Source: Polytrichum commune
Taxonomy: Eukaryota; Streptophyta; Polytrichopsida; Polytrichales; Polytrichaceae
Length of the DNA: 60,000 nt
Direction: 5' to 3'
Assembly (NCBI GenBank): GCA_950295325.1
Contig: OX485804.1
Coordinates: 24,554,001-24,614,000 of the forward strand
The translations under genes were made by a program, and so were the position numbers. This document shows positions 31,558-42,530 of the stretch, in pieces; positions within the stretch are counted from its first letter, which is position 1, and each line of letters opens with the position of its first letter. The notes below the pieces were generated by a model. It made no database searches. It had not been told where the DNA came from and saw only the letters and a list, made by a program, of their open reading frames with translations.

Positions 31558-32500
31558 CTATGTAATCATTGCTTGTACATCATCATTAATGTGACTTAAT
31601 AATGTTCGATGATTTTGGTGATATTTTTGTTGGATATGGCTTTTGATGTGTCCAAATACCCAGTTTGTAGCATTGAGAACTAGTTTATGTGATGGCAAAC
31701 GGAAGTGGATGTGTCCAACATCTTCAAAAACTTGTTGAATTTCATGAATTTTTTGAGATGGGACATTTTCCATGAGGATGAACTTTTCTCTATCAAGGCT
31801 ATGAATGACCTTGGTTTGAAATTTTTAAAAGACTTGTTTGTATTGTTGGCACCAAGTTGTGACATCATGTGCAATGACTCCCTCGCGACTAACTGCAACC
31901 ACCAAAGATAAATTTTGACCCTTTGAGTTGGACAAATTCATTGGCATCTTTGTCGGCGACGAGCCATTCCAAATTGACATGTCAAATGTATATTGAAACC
32001 AACCTCATCTATGGATACAACATCAACCATACTGCCATCGAGCTCTACAAACTTTTGATACCACACTATATGTTTGCTAAGGTGTTACTCATTTTTATAA
32101 TCATCTAGTTCACAACGTTTCAACTTGAGGATAAATCCAACTCGACTTCATAAATGACTTTTGAAATACAAGTGATAGATACAAGGCGTGGGAATTGAAA
32201 AACAACATATATCTGATGATGGAGAGATTCTACAATGATGTTTGGATCTACATCAAGCATCTCTGCTAACCATTAAATGTGCTCATCTTATAAAATTGTA
32301 GAGTGAACATCGCCTCTATGTTTGGGCGCTAATTGACCATTTTCTTTCAAAATCTTTAAATATGCTCTTGATATTTTTGTAAGGATAACCATAACACTCA
32401 TTTGTGTCACATAAGATAAGCCCTTGATAAAAATAGAATGTATGAGCGAAGTGCATCATCTATCTCGTTGTATCTACACAACGACTAGGCATAGCTACTA
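31558..32500 (-). pseudogene. Degraded Tc1/IS630-type (DD34E-like) transposase
   Basis: Read across frames on the minus strand, conserved pieces appear in the expected order. They are a helix-turn-helix tail near 32330 (ILKENGQLAPKHRG, then LAEMLDVDPNI), VWYQKFVELDG near 32060, SIDEVGFNIHL near 32010 (first catalytic Asp), SREGVIAHDV near 31870, FILMENVPSQKIHEI near 31760 where the second Asp is replaced by Glu, and LNATNWVFGHIKSH near 31660 where the catalytic Glu position reads Asn. Several frameshifts and stops separate them, and at least two catalytic positions are lost, so the protein cannot be active. The family is the IS630-Tc1 group, cut-and-paste with TA targets. The flanking inverted repeats were not found. 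Confidence 0.65.
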
Positions 32501-34571
32501 AATTGATCTAGTTTAGAAGAAATTTTTGTAACTTCAACCAAACAAAAAGCTAATTGGAACTTGTAACCAACACCAATTTAAATCCCGAATCAACACAAAG
32601 TAACGCAAAGCGAATTGTTTCCAACTACTTCCAATCAAGAAACAAATACAATAGAACAATGAATCACTCACAACCTTAACCTTAACCTTAACCAACACGG
32701 AACAAACCCTTCAATTGAAATATTGAATGAGGCAATATGAAATAAAACAAATCTAGACAATACAAGTATCAGATCTAGGTAGTTGGTCTGACACAAAATA
32801 ATTCTAAAATCAAATGTTGGATTTTTAGAAAATGATAGACATAATTTGCTGGAATCACATTAATTTACCTTACATTTTTGCCAAATATGGTAAATACTCA
32901 CTCTACACTAGCTTATGCAGTGTTAATAATCCACTGTAGGGTGTTACATAGAGGAGGGGTGCGCATTACATTCCAAGTTGACCTTAGTCTATGTCCTTAA
33001 TAGATTTTTAGACCTCAAAAATACTACCAAGAATATTTTTGACCTACAAAAATATCTCCATGATTTGAAAATATGTGCAAAGATATGAACAAATTTCAAG
33101 AAGTGAGGAGGTTTGAAGATAATATGTGTTATGAACATATTTTTGGAGCTTAAGTATGCTAAAAAGAAGTTTCTTTTGGAGTTAAGTTAATTTTAAAAAA
33201 CTTAGGCAATCAAACATAGTACCTCTTCCAACAACAAAATATGCAATTTCAAGTTGTTATAGAAAATAAACGGACAGATACATATGAGGGGACTACCAAG
33301 GTTTACACATCTCTCAAGTTTACACATCCCACATGAATTGTGGTCACTTGATCGGGAGGAGTTATATCCAAAATGTACTATACGTGCAATGTGAATACCT
33401 TGTACCTATTGTTTGGATATTTTTGAACTAGCTAGAATTGTTAAAAAATCATAAGAAAAAATGTCACAATAATATTATGAAGCGTTGAACCGTCTTTTGG
33501 CACTTTAAATAATTATCCAACACAATTGTGTTGGACCAACTCTCTAACTACAATATGCTTCAAATAGTGATGCAATGACAAGGGCAATAATGTTTACAAC
33601 AATAGCGTAAACACAAACAAATACAAGTGAATATCATAACATGTGAAGAAAGAGGATGCGGATTAATTTGATGCAGTTCAATATAAGGTGTAGCAGTAAG
33701 AAGACAAAACAAACTATCATTTTTGTTGAGTTGTGCAGAAGAAACCCCATTGTTACAATAGATTCAAAAATTCTGATAAAAAAAATATTCTTGTGATAGG
33801 TCCTGTTCCTGGCAAAAAATATAGTGAGATTATATTTCCTATTCTTTCACCAGATCCTCTTGTTAATAAAGAAGCAAATTTTTTGAAATATCCTATAAAC
33901 TTGGGGTAGGGAACCATTACAAAACCTTGTATGAGGAGCTCGGGTGTCCTAGAGAATTGGATAAAGGGGTTGTTGATGTATGTGGATATGCATAGTCGCT
34001 TCCAAATCGGTTCTATTGTAAAACCTAGTACGAAGACAATGTTTGGATGCTCTCACCAACATCTAGATGGCAAAACGAGAATCCAAAGAATGTGAAATGA
34101 GAAGGCGAGAAGTTGAGAAGTTGAGAATACGGGAACCACATAGTGCAAGAATATTACATGGAGTTGCTAGAGATAAAGATTCATTATCATGAAATTAAGG
34201 TGTGCCACATGTCAAGTCGATTTAGATGAATCATGAACTAATTTATAAAGTTTATGAATTTGATAGAACACTCCGGTATCATGGGTTGGAGGGTTCATGA
34301 ACTACACTAAACAATCCTATGATTGTGGGCCATAGTAATTTTCTAGAGCCTACCCTAATTTTCATAATGAGAATTAGTGTGGGCCACATTAATTAATTTT
34401 CTAGAAAATCAACGTGGATGATTATTTATTCATCATAAATGGTTTCCCAATCTCTCCTCATAAGCAACAATCATAAGTCAGTCAATATTGACTTTAAAAC
34501 CACATATTGTGTTTGTAGTGGTATATCATGTGTTATTCATTTTCTCATATCTATATTCAAAAGAAAACTTT
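32501..34571. other. No gene or element recognised
   Basis: AT-rich sequence. Short CCTTAA units near 32675-32692 are not plant telomere repeats (CCCTAAA). No frame longer than about 60 codons with any motif was seen. Confidence 0.4.
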
Positions 34572-34717
34572 GATAACATTACTTAGCTGATCATGATGAT
34601 TTGTGTTCAACCATCCTAACTTCATTTTGAAACACTCAGATTCCGACATCTGGAGGTTTTATTCTCAAATCTATTGCGGGCCCCATGAACACAACTCATC
34701 AACTGAGTAATGTTATA
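34572..34717. mobile_element. MITE family 2, copy 1 (146 bp)
   Basis: The left end GATAACATTACTTAGCTGAT pairs with the right end, which reads inward TATAACATTACTCAGTTGAT, and both continue towards TTGTGTTCA over about 35 bases. The flanking dinucleotides are TT and TC, so its target duplication is not intact. Four other copies of 146-148 bp are at 42332, 44183, 44333 and 50497. Confidence 0.8.
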
Positions 34718-35754
34718 TCAATTGTGTCAGCAATACACCAAAAAAATTATTTAGTGTCATATTATATTTTAAGTCATTATGGTAGTTTTTTCTATTAACA
34801 CTTCTTATGAACAAGTTTACATATATTTTCATCCCAACTCACTTTTAGTTCATCCACTTTTGGAATACTCTATATCCTAACATTTTGTAATGAATTTTTG
34901 TAATTTGGATGAAAATTCACTTAGTAAGTGACAATAATTGCAACCTTGTAAAATTTTAATGTCCATTTTTTTTCCCCAAAGAATGACAAACGGTTTTAGG
35001 TTTACATTTAGTGTTGATGACACAACACAGGCAGTTTGCAATTAGTATTGAGCAAGACAAATTGGTGAAGCTAAGTACAATATTTAGCGTAGTAAGTACA
35101 TGCTTCTTGTTAAAGTTATGATAAATGGAAATGGGCGCAAGGAAAGCCTAGAAATAAACCCTTATTTTCACGCTCAAATTGTCTTGGCATTGCCTTGGAA
35201 AAGGTCCTTAAAAGATATAGTAAGCTTGTTTGGGAGTTAGGTAGTCGTCAAAGGTTTCTAAGTTAATAAAAAATGCTTTCACAAACAACTGAATTGGAAA
35301 TGTTTTGCTAATTTTCATTTTCATATTCCAAGAGCTCCAAATAACAAATCATTCTTTTCTAAGAAAACCTCTACATTGATAGGAATGGACTCTAAATTAG
35401 AACTTGAAGCCCATTTTGATGTTGAACTTGTGAAGCATCAAATTCTTACAGTTCATTTTATTTCACATTTAGTAAACTTGACAATGCCAACATATGAGCA
35501 TGTAACTTACAAACCACAAATTATCGCCATTGAGGATTTTGTTCATGCAATTCGAATTCAAATCTTGGGATAGAGAGAAAATATTGTTTACATTAGTTGT
35601 TTCCATAAAGTAAAGCAGATGAAACCATGGGGTTACATAGTCCCAAGTCATGAGTTTATGAGAATTAACACAAAGTCACCTTAATTCTCTTACTGCTTAG
35701 ATTAACATGCACAAAGAACGGTGTTAGACTAATAAAAACATGTTTTCTATCTTG
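34718..35754. other. No gene recognised
   Basis: AT-rich DNA. A 65-codon frame at 35376-35573 contains VHFISHLVNLTM, which is faintly like the HC-x-AH-x-LNL region of plant hAT transposases, but the match is too weak to call. Confidence 0.35.
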
Positions 35755-36025
35755 TCCTGTTAGGATGGTGGGCCGAGCTAGCCTTGCATAAGTTGATATG
35801 AGATTCATGACAATGGATCCCATGGGCATACCTTGCTTTACATTCTAAAGTTCTCTCAAATTTTTTGAAGTGCAAAGAGCATGTCCCAAAAGTTCTACTA
35901 AACTTTCAAAATAAACTACGATACATGACAAGCTAACGAGCTCTTACGAGAAAGTTTTCCTAAAGAAGGATCAAACCCACGGTTTGTCCCTCTGTGAGGA
36001 ACTCTATAGATAAACTCAAATGTGC
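35755..36025 (-). repeat. Dispersed repeat P, copy 1 (reverse orientation)
   Basis: On the minus strand it shares the P landmarks: TTATCTATAGAG, GAGGGACAAACC, and at the other end ATGCAAGGCTAGCTCGGCCCACCATCCTAA. These correspond to GTTATCCATAAA, GAGGGACGCAAC and GCTAGCTTGGTCCACCCATC in the 40.9-42.5 kb copy. The class is unknown. Confidence 0.5.
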
Positions 36026-36103
36026 TCTTCTTATATCGTCGTTATCATCTCAACAAATAAATAAATAAAAATCCTCCTTCATGCTTATCAGTGTTTCATG
36101 GTA

Positions 36104-36842
36104 CAGTAACATCCCGCTTAAGTACGCAACTTGAACATGCGCAGTTTGTGCGTACTTAGCTGGTAGGTGCGTACTTTAGGGTTTTCCAAATTGCTTGTGT
36201 TTCGCTATAGTTGGTAGGTGCGTACTTTAGGATTTAGGGTTTCCCAAATCGCTATCGCTTGTGTTTCGCTATAGCCGGTAGGTGTGTACTTTAGGGTTTA
36301 AGGTTTCCCAAATCGCTTGTGTTTCGCTACAATGTCAAAGAAACCAAACAGAAAGCGTCTCAATGAGCATCAACATTGCGAAATCATCTTGAAGCTTAGC
36401 AGAACGAATACTATGAGTAAAAGGGCTCTAGCCCGAGAGTACATCGTTAGTGAAGGCGATGTTAACACTCAAGAACTAAATGTTGATTTAGAAAACGGAG
36501 TTATATTCTAGGGTTTTGACTCTCTTTATAAGCAGGTTCTTGACATTGAGGATTAGCTGCTCTGCCTTGAAGTTCAAGCAAAAGCAGAGGAAATTTTTGA
36601 TGGCCTTAAGAAATCATTTGAATCATTTCAGAGCAAGATCCGAGCGGTTGACCTCAAAGCCAAACGCAAAAAACTTCAAAACTTACGCCAAATGATGATT
36701 CACGACATGTTCAACTAAGTAATCTTGAACCCTAATTTTTTTGCCCAAAAATGCGTACTTAAGCGGGATACGTACTTAAACGGGTGCGTACTTAAGCGGG
36801 ATACGTACTTAAACGGGTGCGTACTTAAGCGGGAGGTTACTG
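36104..36842 (+). mobile_element. pogo-like (Tc1/mariner) element, copy 1, 739 bp, internally deleted
   Basis: The terminal inverted repeats are CAGTAACATCCCGCTTAAGT on the left and CAGTAACCTCCCGCTTAAGT read inward from the right, both continuing to ACGC. TA is duplicated exactly (36102-36103 and 36843-36844). CAGTA ends with a TA target are characteristic of pogo elements, including the Emigrant/Lemi1 group in Arabidopsis. Upstream of the frame, 36150-36330 holds three tandem units of 55-65 bp (GGTAGGTGCGTACTTTAGGG ... TGTTTCGCTA). The right end has about three units of GCGTACTTAAGCGGGATAC. The catalytic region of the transposase is missing. Confidence 0.88.
36332..36718 (+). pseudogene. pogo transposase remnant: HTH joined to the C-terminal tail
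   Basis: From the ATG at 36332 the frame reads KRLNEHQHCEIILKLSR and KRALAREYIVSEGD, an N-terminal psq/CENP-B-type helix-turn-helix. It then passes directly, in the same frame, into FDSLYKQVLDIED, KAEEIFDGLKKSFESF and KLQNLRQMMIHDMFN, a tail that appears to be the transposase C-terminus. The DDE domain is deleted. Two in-frame stops (TAG at 36509-36511 and about 45 nt later) break it. The helix-turn-helix alone could in principle still bind its own termini if translated to the first stop (60 residues). Confidence 0.75.
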
Positions 36843-36844
36843 TA

Positions 36845-37880
36845 CATTTGGGTCTCTACACCCCCACCTATCATCCTCACACTAAGTTACGCTAAATCCT
36901 CCCACTACTTTAATTTTGACCAGCTCCCAATCCATCTAACCATCCCCACCATCATCATCTCATACCCCCCCCCCCCAACCACACATCTAGGCTCCCCAAA
37001 ATTCTTCTACATGACATCCTTAGACAAATACAATCTCATCCACGCCCAATACATGTCCTCAAAGTCCGATCACACACATGCATCCAAGGCAACAACATGG
37101 CCAACAACCTCAACAAGTCTGGTGCCAAGGCTCCCTTTGACACACATGATGGCAATGTTGTCCACATTTACCACACCTACCCCACTACCTACATAGTAAA
37201 AACTTCCTAAAAGGCCCCATCTAAAATCTTGACACACAACCTCATGTTTTTTATAAATAACACCACACCCAAGAAGTCAGCCCTTCATAAATGGACCAAC
37301 ACCTCACCAGACCACAACCTCTCAAGAATTGTTTGGAACAACCCCACCATCTCAAATTCTCATATCACCCAAACACTCAAATTCCACAATGCTATGTACA
37401 TGGGGAACTGCCACAAACACCTCTTTTGGCCCAAAAAAATCTCTCTCCATTTGTCTCATTATCCCCCCCCCCCCCAAGACTCCCGCCTCAACACATGGCC
37501 TCACCCACCATGTCCTTAAGGGTTTGCACATGGGTAGACATAATAAGGGTCTCAAGCATATTCAACAACTCCTACTCTCCCATCACTACACTTGATGGAA
37601 ATGCCTCATGAATCTCTATTACCCCTAATGACAACACCATTCCAAGTTGATTACTCCCCTACATATGCCCTTCTTTCCCATGCATCTACCCATCATGCCT
37701 TCGGCCGCACATTCTTCTCATAGAAGGACCACAAGCCATTTTCTAGTCTACCTAATAATGATAGCAAACTCCACAACATCAAATTCACTTATTGCTATGA
37801 CTATTTCCCGGAAACATCCACACCCCACTCATTACTTCCATTACCGATAGCATCTGGCAAATCTAGCCGCTTATTGTCCT
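36845..37880 (+). pseudogene. LINE fragment A, C-terminal part of ORF2
   Basis: It is broken across frames, but the segment with SHITQTLKFHNAMYMGNCHK and LFWPKKI (37350-37440), and the segment with IKFTYCYDYFPET (37789-37827), both recur in the same order in fragment C at 44.7-45.2 kb. A KGLHMGRHNKGLKHIQQLLL stretch (37517-37576) resembles the RHN/RHD element after the zinc knuckle of some LINE ORF2 proteins. Poly-C runs at 36965-36976 and 37463-37475 lie in it and break frame. It starts right at the edge of pogo copy 1. The reverse transcriptase core is absent. Confidence 0.55.
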
Positions 37881-37995
37881 AACTGCCAACCAACAAGGAG
37901 GAATTCACACTTCCACCAAAAACCCTAATTGATTGTTTCAAAGCCCCAACCCCCCAACCCCCCAACCCCCCAACACACATCAAAACAATCCAACC

Positions 37996-38031
<36 letters not shown>

Positions 38032-38576
38032 CCTTAACAAATGCAATCTTGAAACCAAAGCATGCACTCCTTAGAAGAGCCCCTCCCATCTATATCCCCC
38101 CCCCCCCCACCCCCTTACCCTTGGCCTAGTCCATTTATATAGAGTCCACCACCGAATGGTAGAAGTAGCCCGCATGCAAAGTGGCTCTTCATTCATGCCT
38201 GCCTCAATCGAGGTTGGCGTTTCTATGAATTGAATGGTTTAACACCAACATTAGTTTCAAATGTCTTGAACTAGTATCATCCAAGTCACTTGGGATAAAA
38301 CGGCCACAAACCTATAGGTGGCAAGTTTTATGTTGGATGGATGAGAGATATGATTATTTGTTCCCCCTCTCTCTACATTGTCCGATTGGAATTGATGCAA
38401 GAGCACAAAATTACACCTTTAGTATGATACTACAGATTTTCAAAATCAAGACTTGTTTACCTCAAGATGCCAGAGGAAATAATTCTCTATATGGAAGTGG
38501 TGGGAACTTTGGCCAACACAAAGTTATTGAGAGAGTGATAAGGGGGGGGGGGGGGGGGTATGTTTTCATATTTGAA
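37881..38576. other. Low-complexity DNA, no gene recognised
   Basis: It contains CCCCCCAA-type tandem units (37950-37975), a (CT)n microsatellite at 37999-38026, a C run at 38096-38109 and a G run at 38542-38558. The frames across it are produced by these runs. Confidence 0.5.
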
Positions 38577-38578
38577 TA

Positions 38579-39212
38579 CAGTAATCTCCCGCTTAAGTAC
38601 GCACCCGTTTAAGTACGCATCCTGGTTAAGTGCGCAATTTTTTGGACAAAAATTAGGGTTCATACTTTATTTTTTGAACATGTCATGCAGAGTCATTTGC
38701 CGTGAATGCATGAATTTTTTTTATGCTTGACATTAAATGTCAATTTGTCAATGTTTCATGGAAACGTCTCAAATGATCGTCACAGTTCATCATACAACTT
38801 TTCAGCTTCCGTTTGAACATTGGAGCACAACAATTGGTTGTCGATGTCAAGTAGAGCCTCAAAGCCTTTGAAGTCGGTAGCACTTTCAGATTCAACAAAT
38901 GTCTTGATAGGTTGAATTTCGTTGCAGTATGTTCTCCCGATTGTTCCATACTTTCCGGATGGCGCCTTCACCAATTTCATACTCCCCCCCCCATGGCATG
39001 CTTGCTTGGCACGTTCAGCTTGCTCAACTTTGCAATGATTTCACATCGTTGGGCTTCGGTCAAGCGGGTTGCCTCAAGTTTCATCTGTTTTCCATTGCGA
39101 TTCATTGAATCAAAGCGTCTAGAAAGCTGAATATGAGTAAAGTACGCACCTACCAACTAAGTGCGCACCAATGGCTCCGGTTCAAAGTGCATACTTAAGC
39201 GGGAGATTACTG
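38579..39212 (-). mobile_element. pogo-like element, copy 2, 634 bp, internally deleted
   Basis: The terminal inverted repeats are CAGTAATCTCCCGCTTAAGT at both ends (perfect over 20 bases), continuing to ACGC on the left and ATGC on the right. TA flanks both sides (38577-38578 and 39213-39214). It is oriented opposite to copy 1. It sits beside LINE fragment B: the LINE frame runs up to the right TA and stops there, so the pogo element probably interrupted the LINE. Confidence 0.9.
38760..39105 (-). pseudogene. pogo transposase remnant in copy 2
   Basis: From ATG at 39105 it reads RLTEAQRCEIIAKLSKLNVP and SKHAM, then a run of eight G (near 38987-38994) shifts frame. In the next frame YEIGEGAIRKVWNNRENILQR completes the helix-turn-helix. 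A second shift leads to FKGFEALLDIDNQLLC and TEAEKLYDEL, homologous to the tail in copy 1. The DDE domain is missing here too, but the breakpoint differs: this copy keeps the IRKVWNNRENILQR helix that copy 1 lacks, so the two deletions are probably independent. Confidence 0.72.
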
Positions 39213-40074
39213 TAGAAGTTGTCGAGAAGATTGTGAGAGGGGTAGTTGTGGCCCCCTTGGCAATATAATTCTATGTCTTGAATAAGGAGCGTGAGAGAGT
39301 GATTGTTAGTGAATTTGTACCAATCGAGATAAAGTGTAGATGAGTTTTGTTGGATCCCGGATAAGATTATGCTATTAAGGGTGAGGTAAAGGTTGAAGTC
39401 TTTCACTACTATAAGTGATTCATATCAATATTGTGTGTGCATAATGTGTTTTGATATAATGTCAAGGAGGGCAAGAATGACAATGGTGCCATCTAGGTGG
39501 AAGGACATATGTATTATGTGGAGTGTGGGGGGAGGGTGAGGGAGAGTATTTGTAGGTATGGTTTGTAGGCTTGTGGCAGTGTTAGTATTTTTGTGGTGGT
39601 GGTGGAGTGTAGGTCTTCATGAATAGTTGTTGCTATTCCCCATCTTGGTTGTATATATGGCAGGTTTTTCTTTTGTCAAAATTTTATTATGGACATGTGA
39701 TTGCTAAAAATGAAATAATATTGCAGGTAAAACTTAGTGATATAGGAGGCATGTTTTCCATGTGGATTTGTTTCTTGGAGAAAAAGAAGGTGTGATTTGT
39801 TGTCTAAGATTATATCTAGGTTAGGTACACTAGTATGGAAGGATCCTACATTCCATGTAATGAGGTTGGTGTGTGAGAATGGGGGGGGGGGGGGGTTGTT
39901 TATGTTTGGGTGGGAGGATGTATTGTGTGGTTTGGGATGGGTATGTCGTTGAGGGAATCCCGGTAGTTGGTTGTACACTTCTAAGGCATGTTTGAGAGCA
40001 TTAATCAATATGAACGGGAAGTGGTCTACTAGTCGTGGTGGGGTGGGTGCAAAGTTATGTGAAAATGAGAACAT
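39213..40074 (-). pseudogene. LINE fragment B, endonuclease domain
   Basis: The 132-codon frame at 39676-40074 contains LITWNVGSF and LLFLQETNPHG, the first two signatures of the apurinic-like endonuclease of LINE ORF2. In another frame at 39182-39406, KDFNLYLTLN and SLTLLIQDIELYCQGGHNYP follow, matching the GDFN signature and beyond. A G run (39881-39895) lies just upstream. Sequence to about 40760 on the same strand may be the ORF1/ORF2 leader but shows no motif. Reverse transcriptase was not found, so the element is truncated. Confidence 0.6.
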
Positions 40075-41124
40075 GTATTCATAAAGTTTGATATGTGTTT
40101 CTTGGGGGCAATGTAGTATTTGATTGAGTGATCAGTGTAGGTTGTGTAGTGGATGTGGGGGAGCATGATATGGAAGGGGAGTGTTGGTAATTATCAAAGT
40201 CAATCATAAGGCTTGTAACCTCCCCTTGGCGATATGTTTTAAGATAGAACTACATAGTGGAAGAGTGGATGCATTTTTGCATACTAGGGCAAAGAGGAGG
40301 TGTGGGAGTGGAAATTTTGAGCATGTGGAATAGAAGTTGGCTATATGTGGGAATCGAAGGTGTAGGGGTATAATTGTTTTTTGGGAGAAGGGTAGGAAAA
40401 TACGTGTAATATTGTCATAGGGTAGGCATAAGGAGATAGTTTCTTTTTGGAAATATGTGGCATATGTTTTTCTAATTTGTTTGGGGAAGTGTTTTGTGAG
40501 GGTGTGGAGAGCATTGGGTGGCCCGGGGTGTGATTCAAAGCCTCTCTTTCTAAGAATTAAGAATCAAAGGTTTGTGTTGTTGTTGTGGACAATTTTTACG
40601 TTCTTTGTTGTGTTAGATGTTGACTATGGCTGGGGTTGGAGTGTAGCGGGTGTTGTAGTAGGTTTATGGGTGCATGAGGGAGTCATGTGTGTGGTTTTCA
40701 TGAGTGGGGGATGTATTTGTGTGTGGTGTGTATATTTTATGTGTAGTTGGTAGGTGTGTGTTGTAGTTTAGGGTGTTGGTAGCATGGTGTTCAAATCAAC
40801 GAATAATAATAACTTCATGGTTGCATACTATTTCAAAGCTCTTGTGTTGGATGAATGAATGAGAGCTATGCTTGTATGATAATTCCCACTCCTTGGACAA
40901 CATCCTTACTTGAATGAAAATTCATACAAGAGAGTTATCCATAAAATTACTAAAAGAGGGACGCAACTATGAGTTTGATATTTCTTGGAGAAAAAAAGAT
41001 GTGAAGAGTTCGGTGGCTCGTCGTACATTGGAGCCAATTATGAAAGTTGGGGTGGAAGTTTTGAGACTTCCCTTTTCCATCCCTCAAACATTGAGAGAAT
41101 TTTAGGATCCAAACTAGGGCATGG

Positions 41125-42134
41125 TGTGAGGACTAAACCCCCACCCTTATGCGTCGTAATTCAGGTGGGGGAGTAGAACTGACATGTCTGCTCTAATTTA
41201 TCACTGATCCTTAGAATGGCCTTCCCCCAATGTCACCCCATAGGGACAATTTAATCCTTATTCCTTTATTCAATCCCAATACATTACAAGCATTAAAAAA
41301 TGCTTTTACACGCAAATCCAAATTACAACCCCCTAACCTAACCCGCCCCTAATTCTCCCCTAATCTGGTCTGCCTTAAGTCTGAATTGTTCAGCCTAACT
41401 GATTTCCACCATTGATGGTCCCCGGGTACGCCCACAGCTACAGGGTTCAACCCTTATCCCCCAACTGCCGCGGCCAACACTATTAATCTTTCTGCTACCA
41501 GTGGCAGCTGCCCGTCCGGGTTGGTCCCAACAGCTACCTCACCGAACTCGGCAGTCCTCAGTATGTTCGAATGCGGCACTTCCTCCGCAGGCTCCCCGAT
41601 ACAAATGCTTGCAATGTTGAGTAATCCGACCCTTTGTCCCGCCATCTGAATTCAACCAGCAGCCTAGTGCCGCTCCCTTCAGCCGCCGGGCGCCGCACAC
41701 GGCCTTCCTCCTCCAGTACAGGGCAGAGAGAGAGAACCAACGGAGGATTTTCTTAGAGACAGGGGACCCCTGCTGCCTGTCCGCAATTCCTGAGCCTCAC
41801 CCATTCGGAGGTAACGGGCCCATGCCCAAAACCACCCTTCTTTAGGCCCAAAATGAACACCCATTGGCCTAATATGGGCATTTAAACTCAACCCTTAAGG
41901 CCTCCTAGTGAGGTCACAAGCTTAGTTACTAACCCTGACCACAATTTAATGCTAACTAATTCCAACCCTTGCCTCGAACACAAGTTAACCGCTAACCCCC
42001 TTATACTCAATCTCACTCAAACGTAACGCTTGCACTCTTTTTATGTCTTTTAGTTGTTATAGATCAAATTCAAATCCTAAGCATTACTGAATCCTAATCC
42101 TAACCCATATGTGGCACACGCATTTGGGCTCACA
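41125..42134 (-). mobile_element. Solo LTR, 1010 bp, related to the Gypsy element
   Basis: It begins TGTGAGGACTAAACCCCCACCC and ends GGGCTCACA. The 5-bp target CATGG is duplicated exactly at 41120-41124 and 42135-42139. The terminal blocks match those of the complete element (TGTGAGGCCAAACCCCCC... and GGGCTCACA), and CTCTTTTTATGTCTTTT occupies the same relative place as CTCTTTTTATATTTTTG there. The middle differs in sequence and length, so it is a sister family. No internal coding region remains, as expected after LTR-LTR recombination. Confidence 0.9.
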
Positions 42135-42331
42135 CATGGATATGGGACCCACTATCCTAGATCTTAGATTAGCCTATGCGAGGCTAGCTTGGTCCACCCA
42201 TCCTAATTGGTCAAGCTAGAAAGCCAATTTGTAATAGTATGACATTATTCTTATTGTACGGTAATCAAGCTAGCATTAAGAAAACTTGGGTGATTTTATG
42301 TTAAATCTCATAAACTCAAGGTTTGGGACTA

Positions 42332-42477
42332 CATAGCATTACTCAGCTAGCAAGTTGTGTTCATGGGCTCAACATTAGATTCGAGAGTAAAGATTCATAT
42401 TGGTAGAATCCCATTGCTTCAAATCAAATCTTAAGTCATGACAACTGAACACAAGTCATTAGCTGAGTAATGTTATG
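42332..42477. mobile_element. MITE family 2, copy 2 (146 bp)
   Basis: The left end CATAGCATTACTCAGCTAGC and the right end read inward, CATAACATTACTCAGCTAAT, both continue to TTGTGTTCA. TA flanks both sides (42330-42331 and 42478-42479). The matching empty position in P copy 3 (GAACTAAATCC, near 43957) has a single TA, so the duplication is verified by comparison. Confidence 0.9.
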
Positions 42478-42530
42478 TAAACCCGTGGTTTCATCTACTT
42501 TACTTTTAGGATAACTCTAATGGCAAGGAA

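Larger units (their letters stand above)
40905..42530 (+). repeat. Dispersed repeat P, copy 2, carrying two insertions
   Basis: It matches P copy 3 (43571-44010) in three blocks: 40905-41124, 42135-42331 and 42478-42530. The gaps are exactly the solo LTR (41125-42134) and MITE copy 2 (42332-42477), each with one target duplication. Landmarks are GTTATCCATAAA, GAGAGAATTTTAGGATC, CATGGATATGGGACC, GTCCACCCATCCTAA, AGAAAACTTGGGTGA and ATAACTCTAATGGC. Confidence 0.75.

Noticed and set aside
32675-32692. CCTTAA tandem as telomere-like DNA
   Set aside because: Three units only and not the plant CCCTAAA sequence.
35376-35573. Possible hAT transposase fragment (SHLVNLTM region)
   Set aside because: One short, weak resemblance without the C-terminal dimerisation block or terminal repeats nearby.
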